A stretch of 8,857 nt of DNA from assembly GCA_030043595.1 (NCBI GenBank), contig JASHXJ010000017.1:1-8857 (forward strand), written 5' to 3'. The notes beneath the pieces were generated by a model, which saw only the letters and a program-made list of their open reading frames with translations, did no database searches and was not told the origin of the DNA. The stretch is from Trebonia sp. GTDB lineage: Bacteria > Actinomycetota > Actinomycetes > Streptosporangiales > Streptosporangiaceae. This document shows positions 1 through 8,857 of the stretch, piece by piece. Every line of letters begins with the position of its first letter. The stretch's first letter is position 1. Made by a program: the position numbers and the translations under genes.

Positions 1-1
1 G

Positions 2-454
2 GTCGGGCAGCACGCTGCCCCGGTCATGCCGATCGGCCCCAGTGGTGGGTACGCGCCAGGACGCAACGGCGTGTACAGCGGCCCGCAGCCCGTTCTCGCC
101 CCAGGGGGCCAGCCGGGCGGCACGATGGTTTCGCCCAGCGTCGGTCCGGCAGCGCCGCCCGGCCCGGCGGGGCCCGCCGGCCAGGCTGGCTTTTCCGGGC
201 TGCCCGCGGTTTCCCTCGCGGAGGCCGTACAGTCGGCGCATGAGGAGGGGCAGGAGTTCGGCGTCTCGGTGGCGCGCGACGCGCCCGCGCTCTGGCTGGA
301 GGCGGTTCTGGCCAGGAAGCCGCGGATGCCGTCCGACCTCGAGGCCAGGCTCTTGCAGGGCTCGGCGCTGCCGATCGATTACCTGCTGCACGACGAGGTG
401 CGCCATGCGCTCCGCCGGGGATTCTGGGACGCCATGGAGCGGGCGCGCCGTTAA
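2..454 (+). CDS. Unrecognised protein, 5' end beyond the window (partial)
   Basis: The frame is open from base 2 to the TAA at 452-454 with no stop, so the gene probably begins outside the window. An internal ATG at 26 would give 142 residues, but it has no clear ribosome binding site. Counting from that ATG, residues 1 to about 60 are rich in Gly, Pro, Ala and Ser, including a collagen-like GPAGPAGQAG run, and are probably disordered. Residues about 63-142 are a compact, charged, likely helical region containing WLEAVLARKPRMP and ending FWDAMERARR. No signal peptide or membrane segment is visible in the part present. Third codon positions are strongly G/C in this frame, which supports it over the Arg-rich overlapping frames. 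I do not recognise the family. A Pro/Gly linker followed by a small C-terminal domain could be the tail of a larger multidomain protein. Confidence 0.6.
   Translation, partial: VGQHAAPVMPIGPSGGYAPGRNGVYSGPQPVLAPGGQPGGTMVSPSVGPAAPPGPAGPAGQAGFSGLPAVSLAEAVQSAHEEGQEFGVSVARDAPALWLEAVLARKPRMPSDLEARLLQGSALPIDYLLHDEVRHALRRGFWDAMERARR
5..20. repeat. Perfect short inverted repeat at window edge
   Basis: GGGCAGC (5-11) and GCTGCCC (14-20) are perfect reverse complements around a two-base centre. As RNA this would be a 6-bp stem with a CACG loop. It lies just before the ATG at 26. If the upstream frame is coding, it is simply part of the gene. If the ATG is the true start, the hairpin would cover the ribosome binding region. 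No T-tract follows, so it is not a typical terminator. Confidence 0.4.
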
Positions 455-460
455 CCGCCG

Positions 461-490
461 TCAGCCGCGGTCGGCCGCGGTCGGCCGCCC
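461..490. repeat. Imperfect 10-base tandem repeat in intergenic gap
   Basis: Three consecutive 10-mers, TCAGCCGCGG, TCGGCCGCGG and TCGGCCGCCC, differ from one another at one to three positions. They lie in the 99-nt gap between the stop of the upstream unrecognised gene and the GTG start of the TPR-like gene. A small GC hairpin (GCCCG-CTG-CGGGC, 501-513) follows, without a T-tract. Function is unknown. It may be slippage-prone GC-rich spacer or a weak terminator region. Confidence 0.35.
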
Positions 491-553
491 GCGTGCGCAA
501 GCCCGCTGCGGGCGCGCAATCAGTGCGAATGGGGAAGGGACCGCTGGGGTACC

Positions 554-1105
554 GTGGTAAGAGTGGCGGGCGTCGATGAGTTCGACGAGATCGAGTTTCA
601 GGCCGCACGGACAGGCAACCACGTGCGAGCCGCCGTACGCATGAGCCAGCTCGCAGAAGAGGCCGACCCGGGACAGCGCGCCGAGTCCATCGTGCGCGCC
701 GGCGAGCAGTGGATGATGGCCGACGATCCGCAGCGCGCCGCCGACGCGTTCACCGCGGCGATCGCGGACGGCGGCCCGACATTCGCCGATCCCAGGGTCC
801 ACCTGGCCAGGGCGCTGCTTGCGCTGGGCAGGGACGCGGAGGCCGAGGAACTGCTCGCCGGGCTCGCCGCCAGCCGGGAGGCGGTCACCCCGCGCACCTG
901 CGACCTCGTCGCCGAGCTGCTCACAGAGCAGGGCGACCTGCGGGGCGCGCTCGACTGGGCAACAGCCGGGGTGGAGCTGTGCTTCAAGCGCGGCGACGAC
1001 GCCGAACTGCAGCTGCTGCTCCGCCTCCGCTACCGCCTCCGCGTCGACCTGGGCCTTGACGAGGATGACTACGACCGGATGCTGGACAGCTCCCGGCAGC
1101 CCTAG
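554..1105 (+). CDS. Small TPR-like (tetratricopeptide) repeat protein
   Basis: A 183-residue protein, probably soluble and cytoplasmic, with no signal peptide or membrane segment. Helix-turn-helix units resembling TPRs are visible at about residues 42-73 (QRAESIVRAGEQWMMADDPQ, then RAADAFTAAI), 80-105 (RVHLARALLALGRDAEAEELL) and 114-145 (TCDLVAELLTEQGDLRGALDWA, continuing). They carry the usual small-residue and Ala/Leu pattern. The C-terminus, RLRVDLGLDEDDYDRMLD, is acidic. TPRs mediate protein-protein contacts, but the partner cannot be read from the sequence. The GTG at 554 is preceded by a GGGG at 546-549; a second GTG at 563 is possible and would remove three residues. The gene converges on clpB and shares a putative terminator with it. 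It is not part of the chaperone operon, so a chaperone role would be guesswork. Confidence 0.8.
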   Translation: MVRVAGVDEFDEIEFQAARTGNHVRAAVRMSQLAEEADPGQRAESIVRAGEQWMMADDPQRAADAFTAAIADGGPTFADPRVHLARALLALGRDAEAEELLAGLAASREAVTPRTCDLVAELLTEQGDLRGALDWATAGVELCFKRGDDAELQLLLRLRYRLRVDLGLDEDDYDRMLDSSRQP

Positions 1106-1116
1106 CCAGGCTGCCG
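1094..1116. terminator. Putative bidirectional terminator between convergent genes
   Basis: CGGCAGCC (1094-1101) and GGCTGCCG (1109-1116) form a perfect 8-bp inverted repeat with a 7-nt loop. The loop contains the TAG stop of the TPR-like gene (1103-1105). The hairpin is symmetric, so it can form in transcripts from either side, and it lies 11 nt beyond the clpB stop. There is no T-tract, as is common for actinobacterial terminators. Position and symmetry support the call; termination itself is inferred. Confidence 0.6.
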
Positions 1117-1127
1117 CCTAGGCCACC

Positions 1128-3761
<2,634 letters not shown>

Positions 3762-3772
3762 GGGTGGGTAAT

Positions 3773-3779
3773 CCCCCTC
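3773..3779 (-). promoter_or_regulatory. Ribosome binding site of clpB, long spacing
   Basis: On the minus strand GAGGGGG precedes the clpB ATG by 11 nt, longer than the usual 5-9. The spacer contains CCCACCC directly before the ATG, which could pair with the G-run and mask it. No better Shine-Dalgarno sequence lies closer. The ATG at 3761 is still preferred because MDDKLTRKSQEAL matches the normal ClpB N-terminus. Confidence 0.55.
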
Positions 3780-3784
3780 GTTCC

Positions 3785-4255
3785 TTATTCACTTTTGCCC
3801 TGCTGGTCACCCTGCGCCGCAGGCTGCCAGAAGGTGACTCGGGTCGTGGCGCGGACTGGCACGAGCGTCGCCGCCGGGTCGGCCTTGGCCCGGCGCAGCT
3901 CGGCAAGCCGGGCCGCGACCGCGCGGGTGGACTCGAGCTCGGCCCGCAGCTGCGCGACCTCGGCGTGCAGCTCGGCCGCCATCAGCCTGGCCTGTTCGAC
4001 CTCGCGCTCCAGGTCGAGGATCCGCTTGATGCCGGAGAGGTTGATCCCCTCTTCCTGCGACAGCCGCTGAATCTCGCGCAGCGCGAGGATGTCGCGCATC
4101 GAGTAGCGGCGGCCCCCGCCGGCGGTCCGCCGCGGAACCACCAGCCCCACCCTCTCGTAGCCGCGCAGCGTCTGCGGGTGCATGCCGGACAGGTTCGCGG
4201 CCACGGAGATGACGTACACGGGCATGTCGTCCGACAGCTCGTATGGGCTGCTCAT
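3785..4255 (-). CDS. hspR: HspR, MerR-family heat-shock repressor
   Basis: A 156-residue DNA-binding repressor. The N-terminal MerR-type winged helix-turn-helix covers about residues 12-82. It shows the HspR hallmarks VYVISVAANLSGMHPQTLRGYE (reading 13-34), the wing GGGRRYS (46-52) and LSQEEGINLSGIKRIL (65-80). A coiled coil (about 82-125, Leu/Ala/Glu-rich) probably dimerises the protein. The tail contains the hydrophobic stretch RVTFWQP, comparable to the hydrophobic C-terminus of other HspR proteins, followed by a polar end. In Streptomyces HspR binds HAIR operators with DnaK as co-repressor and releases them when DnaK is occupied by unfolded protein. Two HAIRs upstream of dnaK show that this operon is its target, so the gene is autoregulated. 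A strong AAAGGAG supports the ATG at 4255. It lies 44 nt after dnaJ and 23 nt before clpB. Confidence 0.96.
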   Translation of the reverse strand: MSSPYELSDDMPVYVISVAANLSGMHPQTLRGYERVGLVVPRRTAGGGRRYSMRDILALREIQRLSQEEGINLSGIKRILDLEREVEQARLMAAELHAEVAQLRAELESTRAVAARLAELRRAKADPAATLVPVRATTRVTFWQPAAQGDQQGKSE

Positions 4256-4260
4256 GTCAT

Positions 4261-4267
4261 CTCCTTT
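4261..4267 (-). promoter_or_regulatory. Strong ribosome binding site of hspR
   Basis: AAAGGAG on the minus strand lies 5 nt before the ATG at 4255. It is the best Shine-Dalgarno match in the cluster and decides the hspR start over the downstream in-frame Met11. An overlapping out-of-frame ATG at 4260 ends after two codons (ATG ACA TGA) and is ignored. Confidence 0.75.
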
Positions 4268-4299
4268 CGTTCGCCAGCTTGGTATTCCCGTGATCCCGG

Positions 4300-5454
4300 T
4301 CAGTCCTGCCTGGCCCGCCGGAGCAGTTCGTCCCGCGGGTCCTGGCCTGACGTCGCTATGCGCAGGTCCTCAAGCGCTGAGCGGGCCTTGCTGTTCAGCT
4401 CCTGCGGCACGGTCACCTCGACCGTGGCGAGCAGGGCGCCCAGGGTGCCGTCCTTGTGGCGGACACCACGGCCCGGGACGCGGAACACGCGGCCGTTGGG
4501 AGTGCCAGGCGGGATCCGGACGGTGACCGCTGCGCCCCGGTGCGTGGGAACCTTGATCTCCGCGCCCAGTGCCAGCTCGGTGATCGTCACCGGGACGGTC
4601 ACCGAAAGGTTGTCCCCGGTCCGGCCGAACACCGGATGCGGCTTGACGTGCACCCGCACGTACAGGTCGCCGGCCTTGCCGCCGTGCTCGCCGGGCGCCC
4701 CCTTGCCGGGGATCCGGATACGCTGCCCGTCCGCGACGCCCGCCGGGATCCGCGCCTGGATGGTCCGCGAGCTCATCGCCCGGCCGCTGCCGCTGCAGGA
4801 CGGGCACGGGTCGTCGACCACCAGGCCGCGGCCACGGCAGGTCTTGCACGGCTCGGACATCCCGAAGCCGCCGAGGTTCCGGCTCTGCTGGCCGGTGCCC
4901 TGGCAGTCCGGGCAGACCTTCGGCACGGTGCCGGCCTTGGCGCCGGTGCCGTGGCAGACAGGGCAGGCGCCCTCCCCGGTCAGCCGCAGCGAGACGGTGG
5001 CGCCGTCGATGGAGTCGCCGAACGACAGCGTGGTCTCGGTCTCGACGTCGGCGCCGCGCCGTGCCCTGCTCTGCGCGCTGCCCCGGCCGCGGAAGATCCC
5101 GCCGAGCACATCGCCGAGCCGGTCACCGGACTCGCCCGAGCCGCCGAAAAGGTCGCCGAGGTCGAAGCCGCCGAACCCGCCGCCCGCGCCGCCCCGGGCG
5201 CCTGTCGGCATCCGGAACCCGCCGAGCGCGTGGGTTTCGTCGTACTCCTTGCGCTGCTTCTCGTCGGACAGGACGTTGTACGCCTCGGTGATCTCCTTGA
5301 AGCGCTCTTCGGCGTCGGCGTTGCCCTTGTTCGCGTCGGGGTGGTACTTACGAGCGAGGTCGCGATACGCCTTCTTGCTCTCGGCTGCCTTCGCGGTCTT
5401 GGGAACGCCCAGCGTCTTGTAGTAGTCCTTCTCCAGGTAGTCCTTCGTGCTCAT
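4300..5454 (-). CDS. dnaJ: DnaJ (Hsp40) co-chaperone, type I
   Basis: A complete 384-residue type I DnaJ that binds unfolded proteins and stimulates DnaK ATPase. The J-domain (about 10-73) has the essential HPD motif at 38-40. A Gly/Phe-rich linker spans about 78-125 (GGAGGGFGGFDLGDLFGG). The zinc-binding domain has all four CxxCxGxG repeats: CPVCHGTG (164-171), CPDCQGTG (181-188), CKTCRGRG (203-210) and CPSCSGSG (217-224). The C-terminal substrate-binding and dimerisation region follows (about 228-350). The N-terminal extension MSTKDYLEKDYYKTLGV is typical of the DnaJ paralogue found next to grpE and hspR in actinobacteria. Ser26 stands where the J-domain helix II normally has Ile or Leu. 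A GAGG 5 nt upstream supports the ATG at 5454. It is 18 nt after grpE and upstream of hspR in the same operon. Confidence 0.97.
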   Translation of the reverse strand: MSTKDYLEKDYYKTLGVPKTAKAAESKKAYRDLARKYHPDANKGNADAEERFKEITEAYNVLSDEKQRKEYDETHALGGFRMPTGARGGAGGGFGGFDLGDLFGGSGESGDRLGDVLGGIFRGRGSAQSRARRGADVETETTLSFGDSIDGATVSLRLTGEGACPVCHGTGAKAGTVPKVCPDCQGTGQQSRNLGGFGMSEPCKTCRGRGLVVDDPCPSCSGSGRAMSSRTIQARIPAGVADGQRIRIPGKGAPGEHGGKAGDLYVRVHVKPHPVFGRTGDNLSVTVPVTITELALGAEIKVPTHRGAAVTVRIPPGTPNGRVFRVPGRGVRHKDGTLGALLATVEVTVPQELNSKARSALEDLRIATSGQDPRDELLRRARQD

Positions 5455-5472
5455 CTGGCCTCGCTGGGCTGG

Positions 5473-6206
5473 TTAATCGGTCGCTTCTTCCCCTGGCGGC
5501 CATTCGGTGGCGTTGGCGCTTCCGTCTGGCCCTGTGGCCGGCTCCGCGACCGCCACCCTGGCCGGGCGCAGGATCCGCTCGCCGACCTTGTAGCCGGGCT
5601 GGAGGATCTCCACGCAGGTGTCCTCCGTGACGTCCGGCGAGTAGCTGTGCGCGAGCGCCTCGTGGATCTTCGGATCGAACGCGTCTCCGCGCTGGCCGTA
5701 ACCGACCAGCCCGAGCTTGCCGAGCGCGGCCTGGAGCGAGTCCGCGACGGACTTGAAGCCGCCCGACAGCTCGCCGTGGTCGCGCGCCTGGCCGATGGCG
5801 TCGAGCACAGGCAGCAGCTCGGTGAGCGCGGCGACGATCGCCTGCTCGCGCACTGCGGCCCGGTCCCTGTCCACCCGCTTGCGGTAATTCGCGTACTCCG
5901 CCTGCAGCCGCTGCAGGTCCGCGGTGCGCTCAGCGAGCTGCGTGCGCAGCTCCTGCGACGCGATCACCTCGGTCGCTTCGGCCTCGGTCATTGTCTCCTC
6001 GCCTGTCTCGTCGTCCGCGTCGTCGGCCCTGCCGTGCCTGGCCGAGGCGGCGGCAGCGGGGGGCGCCTCCGCTGGCCGGCTGGCACCACTGGTGCCAGCC
6101 GGCTGGGAAGCCGCGTGCTTGCCCCTCCTCGGCTGCCCGGTAACCGGATCGATCCGCCGATGGTCGCGGATCACCGGACCGGTGCCCGTGTCCTCGGGTG
6201 CTGTCA

Positions 6207-6207
<1 letters not shown>
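5473..6207 (-). CDS. grpE: GrpE nucleotide exchange factor
   Basis: A 244-residue GrpE, the dimeric factor that releases ADP from DnaK. Residues 1 to about 80 are a polar, Ala/Pro/Gly/Asp-rich disordered extension, as in other actinobacterial GrpE proteins. The long dimerising coiled coil runs from about 83 to 120 and includes LQRLQAEYANYRKRVDRDR. The four-helix region and C-terminal beta domain follow, with the family signatures GDAFDPKIHEAL (174-185) and CVEILQPGYKVGERILRPARVAV (reading 198-220). The ATG at 6207 shares its A with the dnaK stop (TGATG), so translation is probably coupled. A GAGGGGC lies upstream inside dnaK, rather far from the start. The DNA for residues 35-45 contains a perfect 14-bp inverted repeat, listed separately. 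The alternative internal Met73 would remove only the disordered tail and is less likely given the overlap with dnaK. Confidence 0.96.
6075..6103. repeat. Perfect 14-bp inverted repeat inside grpE
   Basis: GCCGGCTGGCACCA (6075-6088) and TGGTGCCAGCCGGC (6090-6103) are exact reverse complements around the single base 6089. In the operon mRNA this gives a 13-bp stem with a 3-nt AGU loop, which would be very stable. It begins about 105 nt into grpE, in the part encoding the disordered residues QPAGTSGASRP. There is no T-tract, so a full terminator is unlikely. Partial termination, pausing or protection of the upstream dnaK message are possible roles. Only the repeat itself is seen; any function is inferred. 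Confidence 0.85.
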
Positions 6208-8063
<1,856 letters not shown>

Positions 8064-8069
8064 GAGCAG

Positions 8070-8074
8070 TCCTC
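8070..8074 (-). promoter_or_regulatory. Ribosome binding site of dnaK
   Basis: GAGGA on the minus strand lies 6 nt before the ATG at 8063. It supports this start over any upstream start in the same open frame, which would run back through the operators and into the divergent sigma-factor gene. Confidence 0.7.
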
Positions 8075-8087
8075 GTAAGTGTGTGAA

Positions 8088-8108
8088 GTTGAGTCTTCCG
8101 GGCTCAAG
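8088..8108. promoter_or_regulatory. HAIR operator 2 (HspR site), dnaK-proximal
   Basis: GTTGAGT-N7-GCTCAAG matches the HspR-associated inverted repeat consensus CTTGAGT-N7-ACTCAAG at 12 of 14 arm positions. It lies 24 nt upstream of the dnaK ATG, in the region expected for the -10 box and transcription start, so bound HspR would block polymerase directly. Confidence 0.85.
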
Positions 8109-8129
8109 CCTGCCCCAGGCGAGTCCCGG

Positions 8130-8135
8130 TGTCAA
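8130..8135 (-). promoter_or_regulatory. Putative dnaK promoter -35 box
   Basis: A perfect TTGACA on the minus strand lies between the two HAIRs, 66 nt upstream of the dnaK ATG. At 17-bp spacing the -10 would be CAGGCT (8107-8112), a poor match that touches HAIR 2. Other registers are no better. The location fits HspR repression, but the -10 box and start site are uncertain. Confidence 0.5.
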
Positions 8136-8139
8136 ATGA

Positions 8140-8160
8140 CTTGAGTCACTCACACTCAAC
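8140..8160. promoter_or_regulatory. HAIR operator 1 (HspR site), distal
   Basis: CTTGAGT-N7-ACTCAAC matches the HAIR consensus at 13 of 14 arm positions. It lies just upstream of the TTGACA box of dnaK, and its centre is 52 bp from that of HAIR 2. The spacer CACTCAC contains a further ACTCA half-site. It also ends 90 nt before the start of the divergent sigma-factor gene, so it could influence that promoter too. Confidence 0.92.
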
Positions 8161-8250
8161 TTTGCTGATCGCCGGTTCATTCCCGCCGGCGCGCAACATT
8201 CCGGCCGGCCGGCGCGTGTTCTAGTCGGAAGCCCCGACGATGGGAACACG
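8161..8250. other. Sigma-factor side of the divergent intergenic region
   Basis: This stretch carries the leader, and presumably the promoter, of the plus-strand sigma-factor gene. It contains CGCCGGCG (8184-8191), the 12-bp palindrome CCGGCCGGCCGG (8201-8212) and a small hairpin GTCGG-N5-CCGAC (8224-8238). I found no convincing -10/-35 pair. Only a weak GGGA-type sequence precedes the ATG at 8251. Confidence 0.4.
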
Positions 8251-8754
8251 ATGCGCTTCGAGGAGTTCGCGGCCACCAGGCTACCCGCGGTGCTGCGGTT
8301 CGCTGGCGTGCTCGCAGGAGACCGCGCGCTCGCTGAGGACGTGGTCCAGGAGGTCCTGATCCGCGCCAGCGGCCGGTGGGACCAGATCGGCGAGCTCGAC
8401 CGTCCCGAGCTTTACGTCAGGAAGATGATCGTCAACGAGTACCTGTCCTGGCGGCGCCGTTCGTGGCGGCTGCTGCCCGCGGGCACCGCCGACATCGATG
8501 ACCGCCATGCCCCGGACCACGCCGGCCTGTATGCCGAGCGGGACGCCCTCCTCGCCGAACTCGGCAAGCTGCCACGCCGGCAGCGCGCCGTGCTCGTCCT
8601 CCGCTACTACGAAGGGTTCTCCGATTCCGAGATCGCGGACCTGCTCGGCTGCACGCCGGGCACGGTCCGCGGCTACGCGTCCCGGGCACTCGGCGCGCTG
8701 CGCGTCGAGCTCGCACCACGGGCGCGGGCGACCAGCGAGGAGGGACACCGGTGA
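8251..8754 (+). CDS. SigE-family ECF RNA polymerase sigma factor
   Basis: A 167-residue group 4 (ECF) sigma factor that directs RNA polymerase to a small stress or surface regulon. Region 2 (about 5-70) reads FEEFAATRLPAVLRFAGVLAGD, then AEDVVQEVLIRAS (core binding and -10 recognition), and ends with YVRKMIVNEYLSWRRRSW. Region 4 (about 104-152) contains LPRRQRAVLVLRYYEGFSDSEIADLLGC (reading 107-134) and TPGTVRGYASRALGALR, the helix-turn-helix for -35 recognition. The YVRKMIVNEYLSWRRRSW segment is characteristic of the actinobacterial SigE-family group. No region 3 is present, as expected. No start codon lies further upstream in the frame between 8215 and 8251, so ATG 8251 is used despite a weak ribosome binding site. 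It is divergent from dnaK and overlaps the next gene by 4 nt, a typical sigma/partner arrangement. Confidence 0.93.
   Translation: MRFEEFAATRLPAVLRFAGVLAGDRALAEDVVQEVLIRASGRWDQIGELDRPELYVRKMIVNEYLSWRRRSWRLLPAGTADIDDRHAPDHAGLYAERDALLAELGKLPRRQRAVLVLRYYEGFSDSEIADLLGCTPGTVRGYASRALGALRVELAPRARATSEEGHR
8737..8745 (+). promoter_or_regulatory. Ribosome binding site of the gene after the sigma factor
   Basis: GAGGAGGGA lies 5 nt before the GTG at 8751, inside the 3' end of the sigma gene. It is the main evidence that a second gene starts here with GTGA stop/start overlap. Confidence 0.7.
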
Positions 8755-8857
8755 GAACAGAAGACGACCTGCGCGCCGTGCTCGCGGCGCTTGAACAACA
8801 CGCGCCAAGCGCCGCCCGGGTGCTGCCGCGGCAGCCGAGCCAGCCCGCCGCCAGTCA
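8751..8857 (+). CDS. Start of probable sigma-factor partner protein (partial)
   Basis: Thirty-five complete codons run from GTG 8751 to the window end without a stop, starting MRTEDDLRAVLAALEQHAPS and continuing into AARVLPRQPSQPAAS. The GTGA overlap with the sigma-factor stop and a strong GAGGAGGGA Shine-Dalgarno show translational coupling. SigE-family ECF genes in actinobacteria are often followed by a gene with a similar short N-terminal motif (xxDLRAxLxxLExHAP), a membrane segment and an extracytoplasmic domain, presumed to act as anti-sigma or sensor. The membrane part would lie beyond the window, so the role is inferred from context only. Confidence 0.75.
   Translation, partial: MRTEDDLRAVLAALEQHAPSAARVLPRQPSQPAAS

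Noticed and set aside
164..180. Hairpin CCGGCGG-N3-CCGCCGG in the left-edge gene
   Set aside because: It follows from the repetitive Gly-Pro-Ala codons and has no independent support.
4106..4133. GC-rich inverted repeats (GCGGCGG/CCGCCGC and CCGCCGGCGG) in hspR
   Set aside because: They consist only of G and C and encode the conserved wing of the helix-turn-helix; likely chance in this base composition.
8064..8160. CIRCE element (HrcA operator)
   Set aside because: No TTAGCACTC-N9-GAGTGCTAA-like repeat is present; the repeats fit HAIR instead.
8194..8220. Possible ECF-type promoter (CAAC-N17-CGTGTT) for the sigma gene
   Set aside because: The match to the GGAAC/CGTC-type consensus is partial and the sequence is within GC-rich palindromes; too weak to annotate.
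8240..8242. ATG at 8240 as alternative start of the sigma factor
   Set aside because: It is out of frame with the sigma-factor coding sequence.
8064..8276. 71-residue N-terminal extension of the dnaK frame
   Set aside because: It would cross both operators and overlap the divergent sigma gene. The conserved DnaK N-terminus and GAGGA ribosome site fix the start at 8063.

Overview
The window looks like chromosomal DNA from a high-GC actinobacterium. The evidence is strongly GC-rich third codon positions in every convincing reading frame, the actinobacterial order dnaK-grpE-dnaJ-hspR, a MerR-type HspR repressor with its HAIR operators, and a SigE-family ECF sigma factor. The sequence does not fix the genus; the protein ends resemble Streptomyces and its relatives.

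Layout. (1) Positions 1-454, plus strand: the 3' part of an unrecognised gene with a Pro/Gly-rich stretch and a compact charged C-terminal region. (2) 455-553: a short GC-rich gap with an imperfect 10-base tandem repeat. (3) 554-1105, plus strand: a small TPR-like protein that converges on the large minus-strand cluster. The convergent stops are separated by a perfect 8-bp inverted repeat that probably serves as a terminator. (4) 8063 down to 1128, minus strand: dnaK-grpE-dnaJ-hspR-clpB, five complete same-strand genes with junctions of -1, 18, 44 and 23 nt, almost certainly one heat-shock operon. (5) 8064-8250: a 187-nt divergent control region with two HAIR operators (8088-8108 and 8140-8160, centres 52 bp apart) around a TTGACA -35-like hexamer for dnaK. 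(6) 8251-8754, plus strand: a SigE-family ECF sigma factor, followed with a 4-nt overlap by the start of a gene cut off by the window end, probably its membrane or anti-sigma partner.

How it works together. DnaK, DnaJ and GrpE form the Hsp70 cycle: DnaJ delivers substrate and stimulates ATP hydrolysis, and GrpE exchanges nucleotide. ClpB is the disaggregase that cooperates with DnaK. HspR represses the operon through the HAIRs with DnaK as co-repressor (known from Streptomyces), giving a feedback loop. Having clpB directly behind hspR places the whole DnaK/ClpB bichaperone system under one control region.

I see no undescribed defence, mobile or biosynthetic system, and no tRNA, rRNA, CRISPR array or insertion sequence. 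The most unusual structure is a perfect 14-bp inverted repeat with a one-base centre inside the 5' part of grpE (6075-6103), just after the dnaK/grpE junction; it could tune the mRNA ratio of dnaK to the downstream genes.
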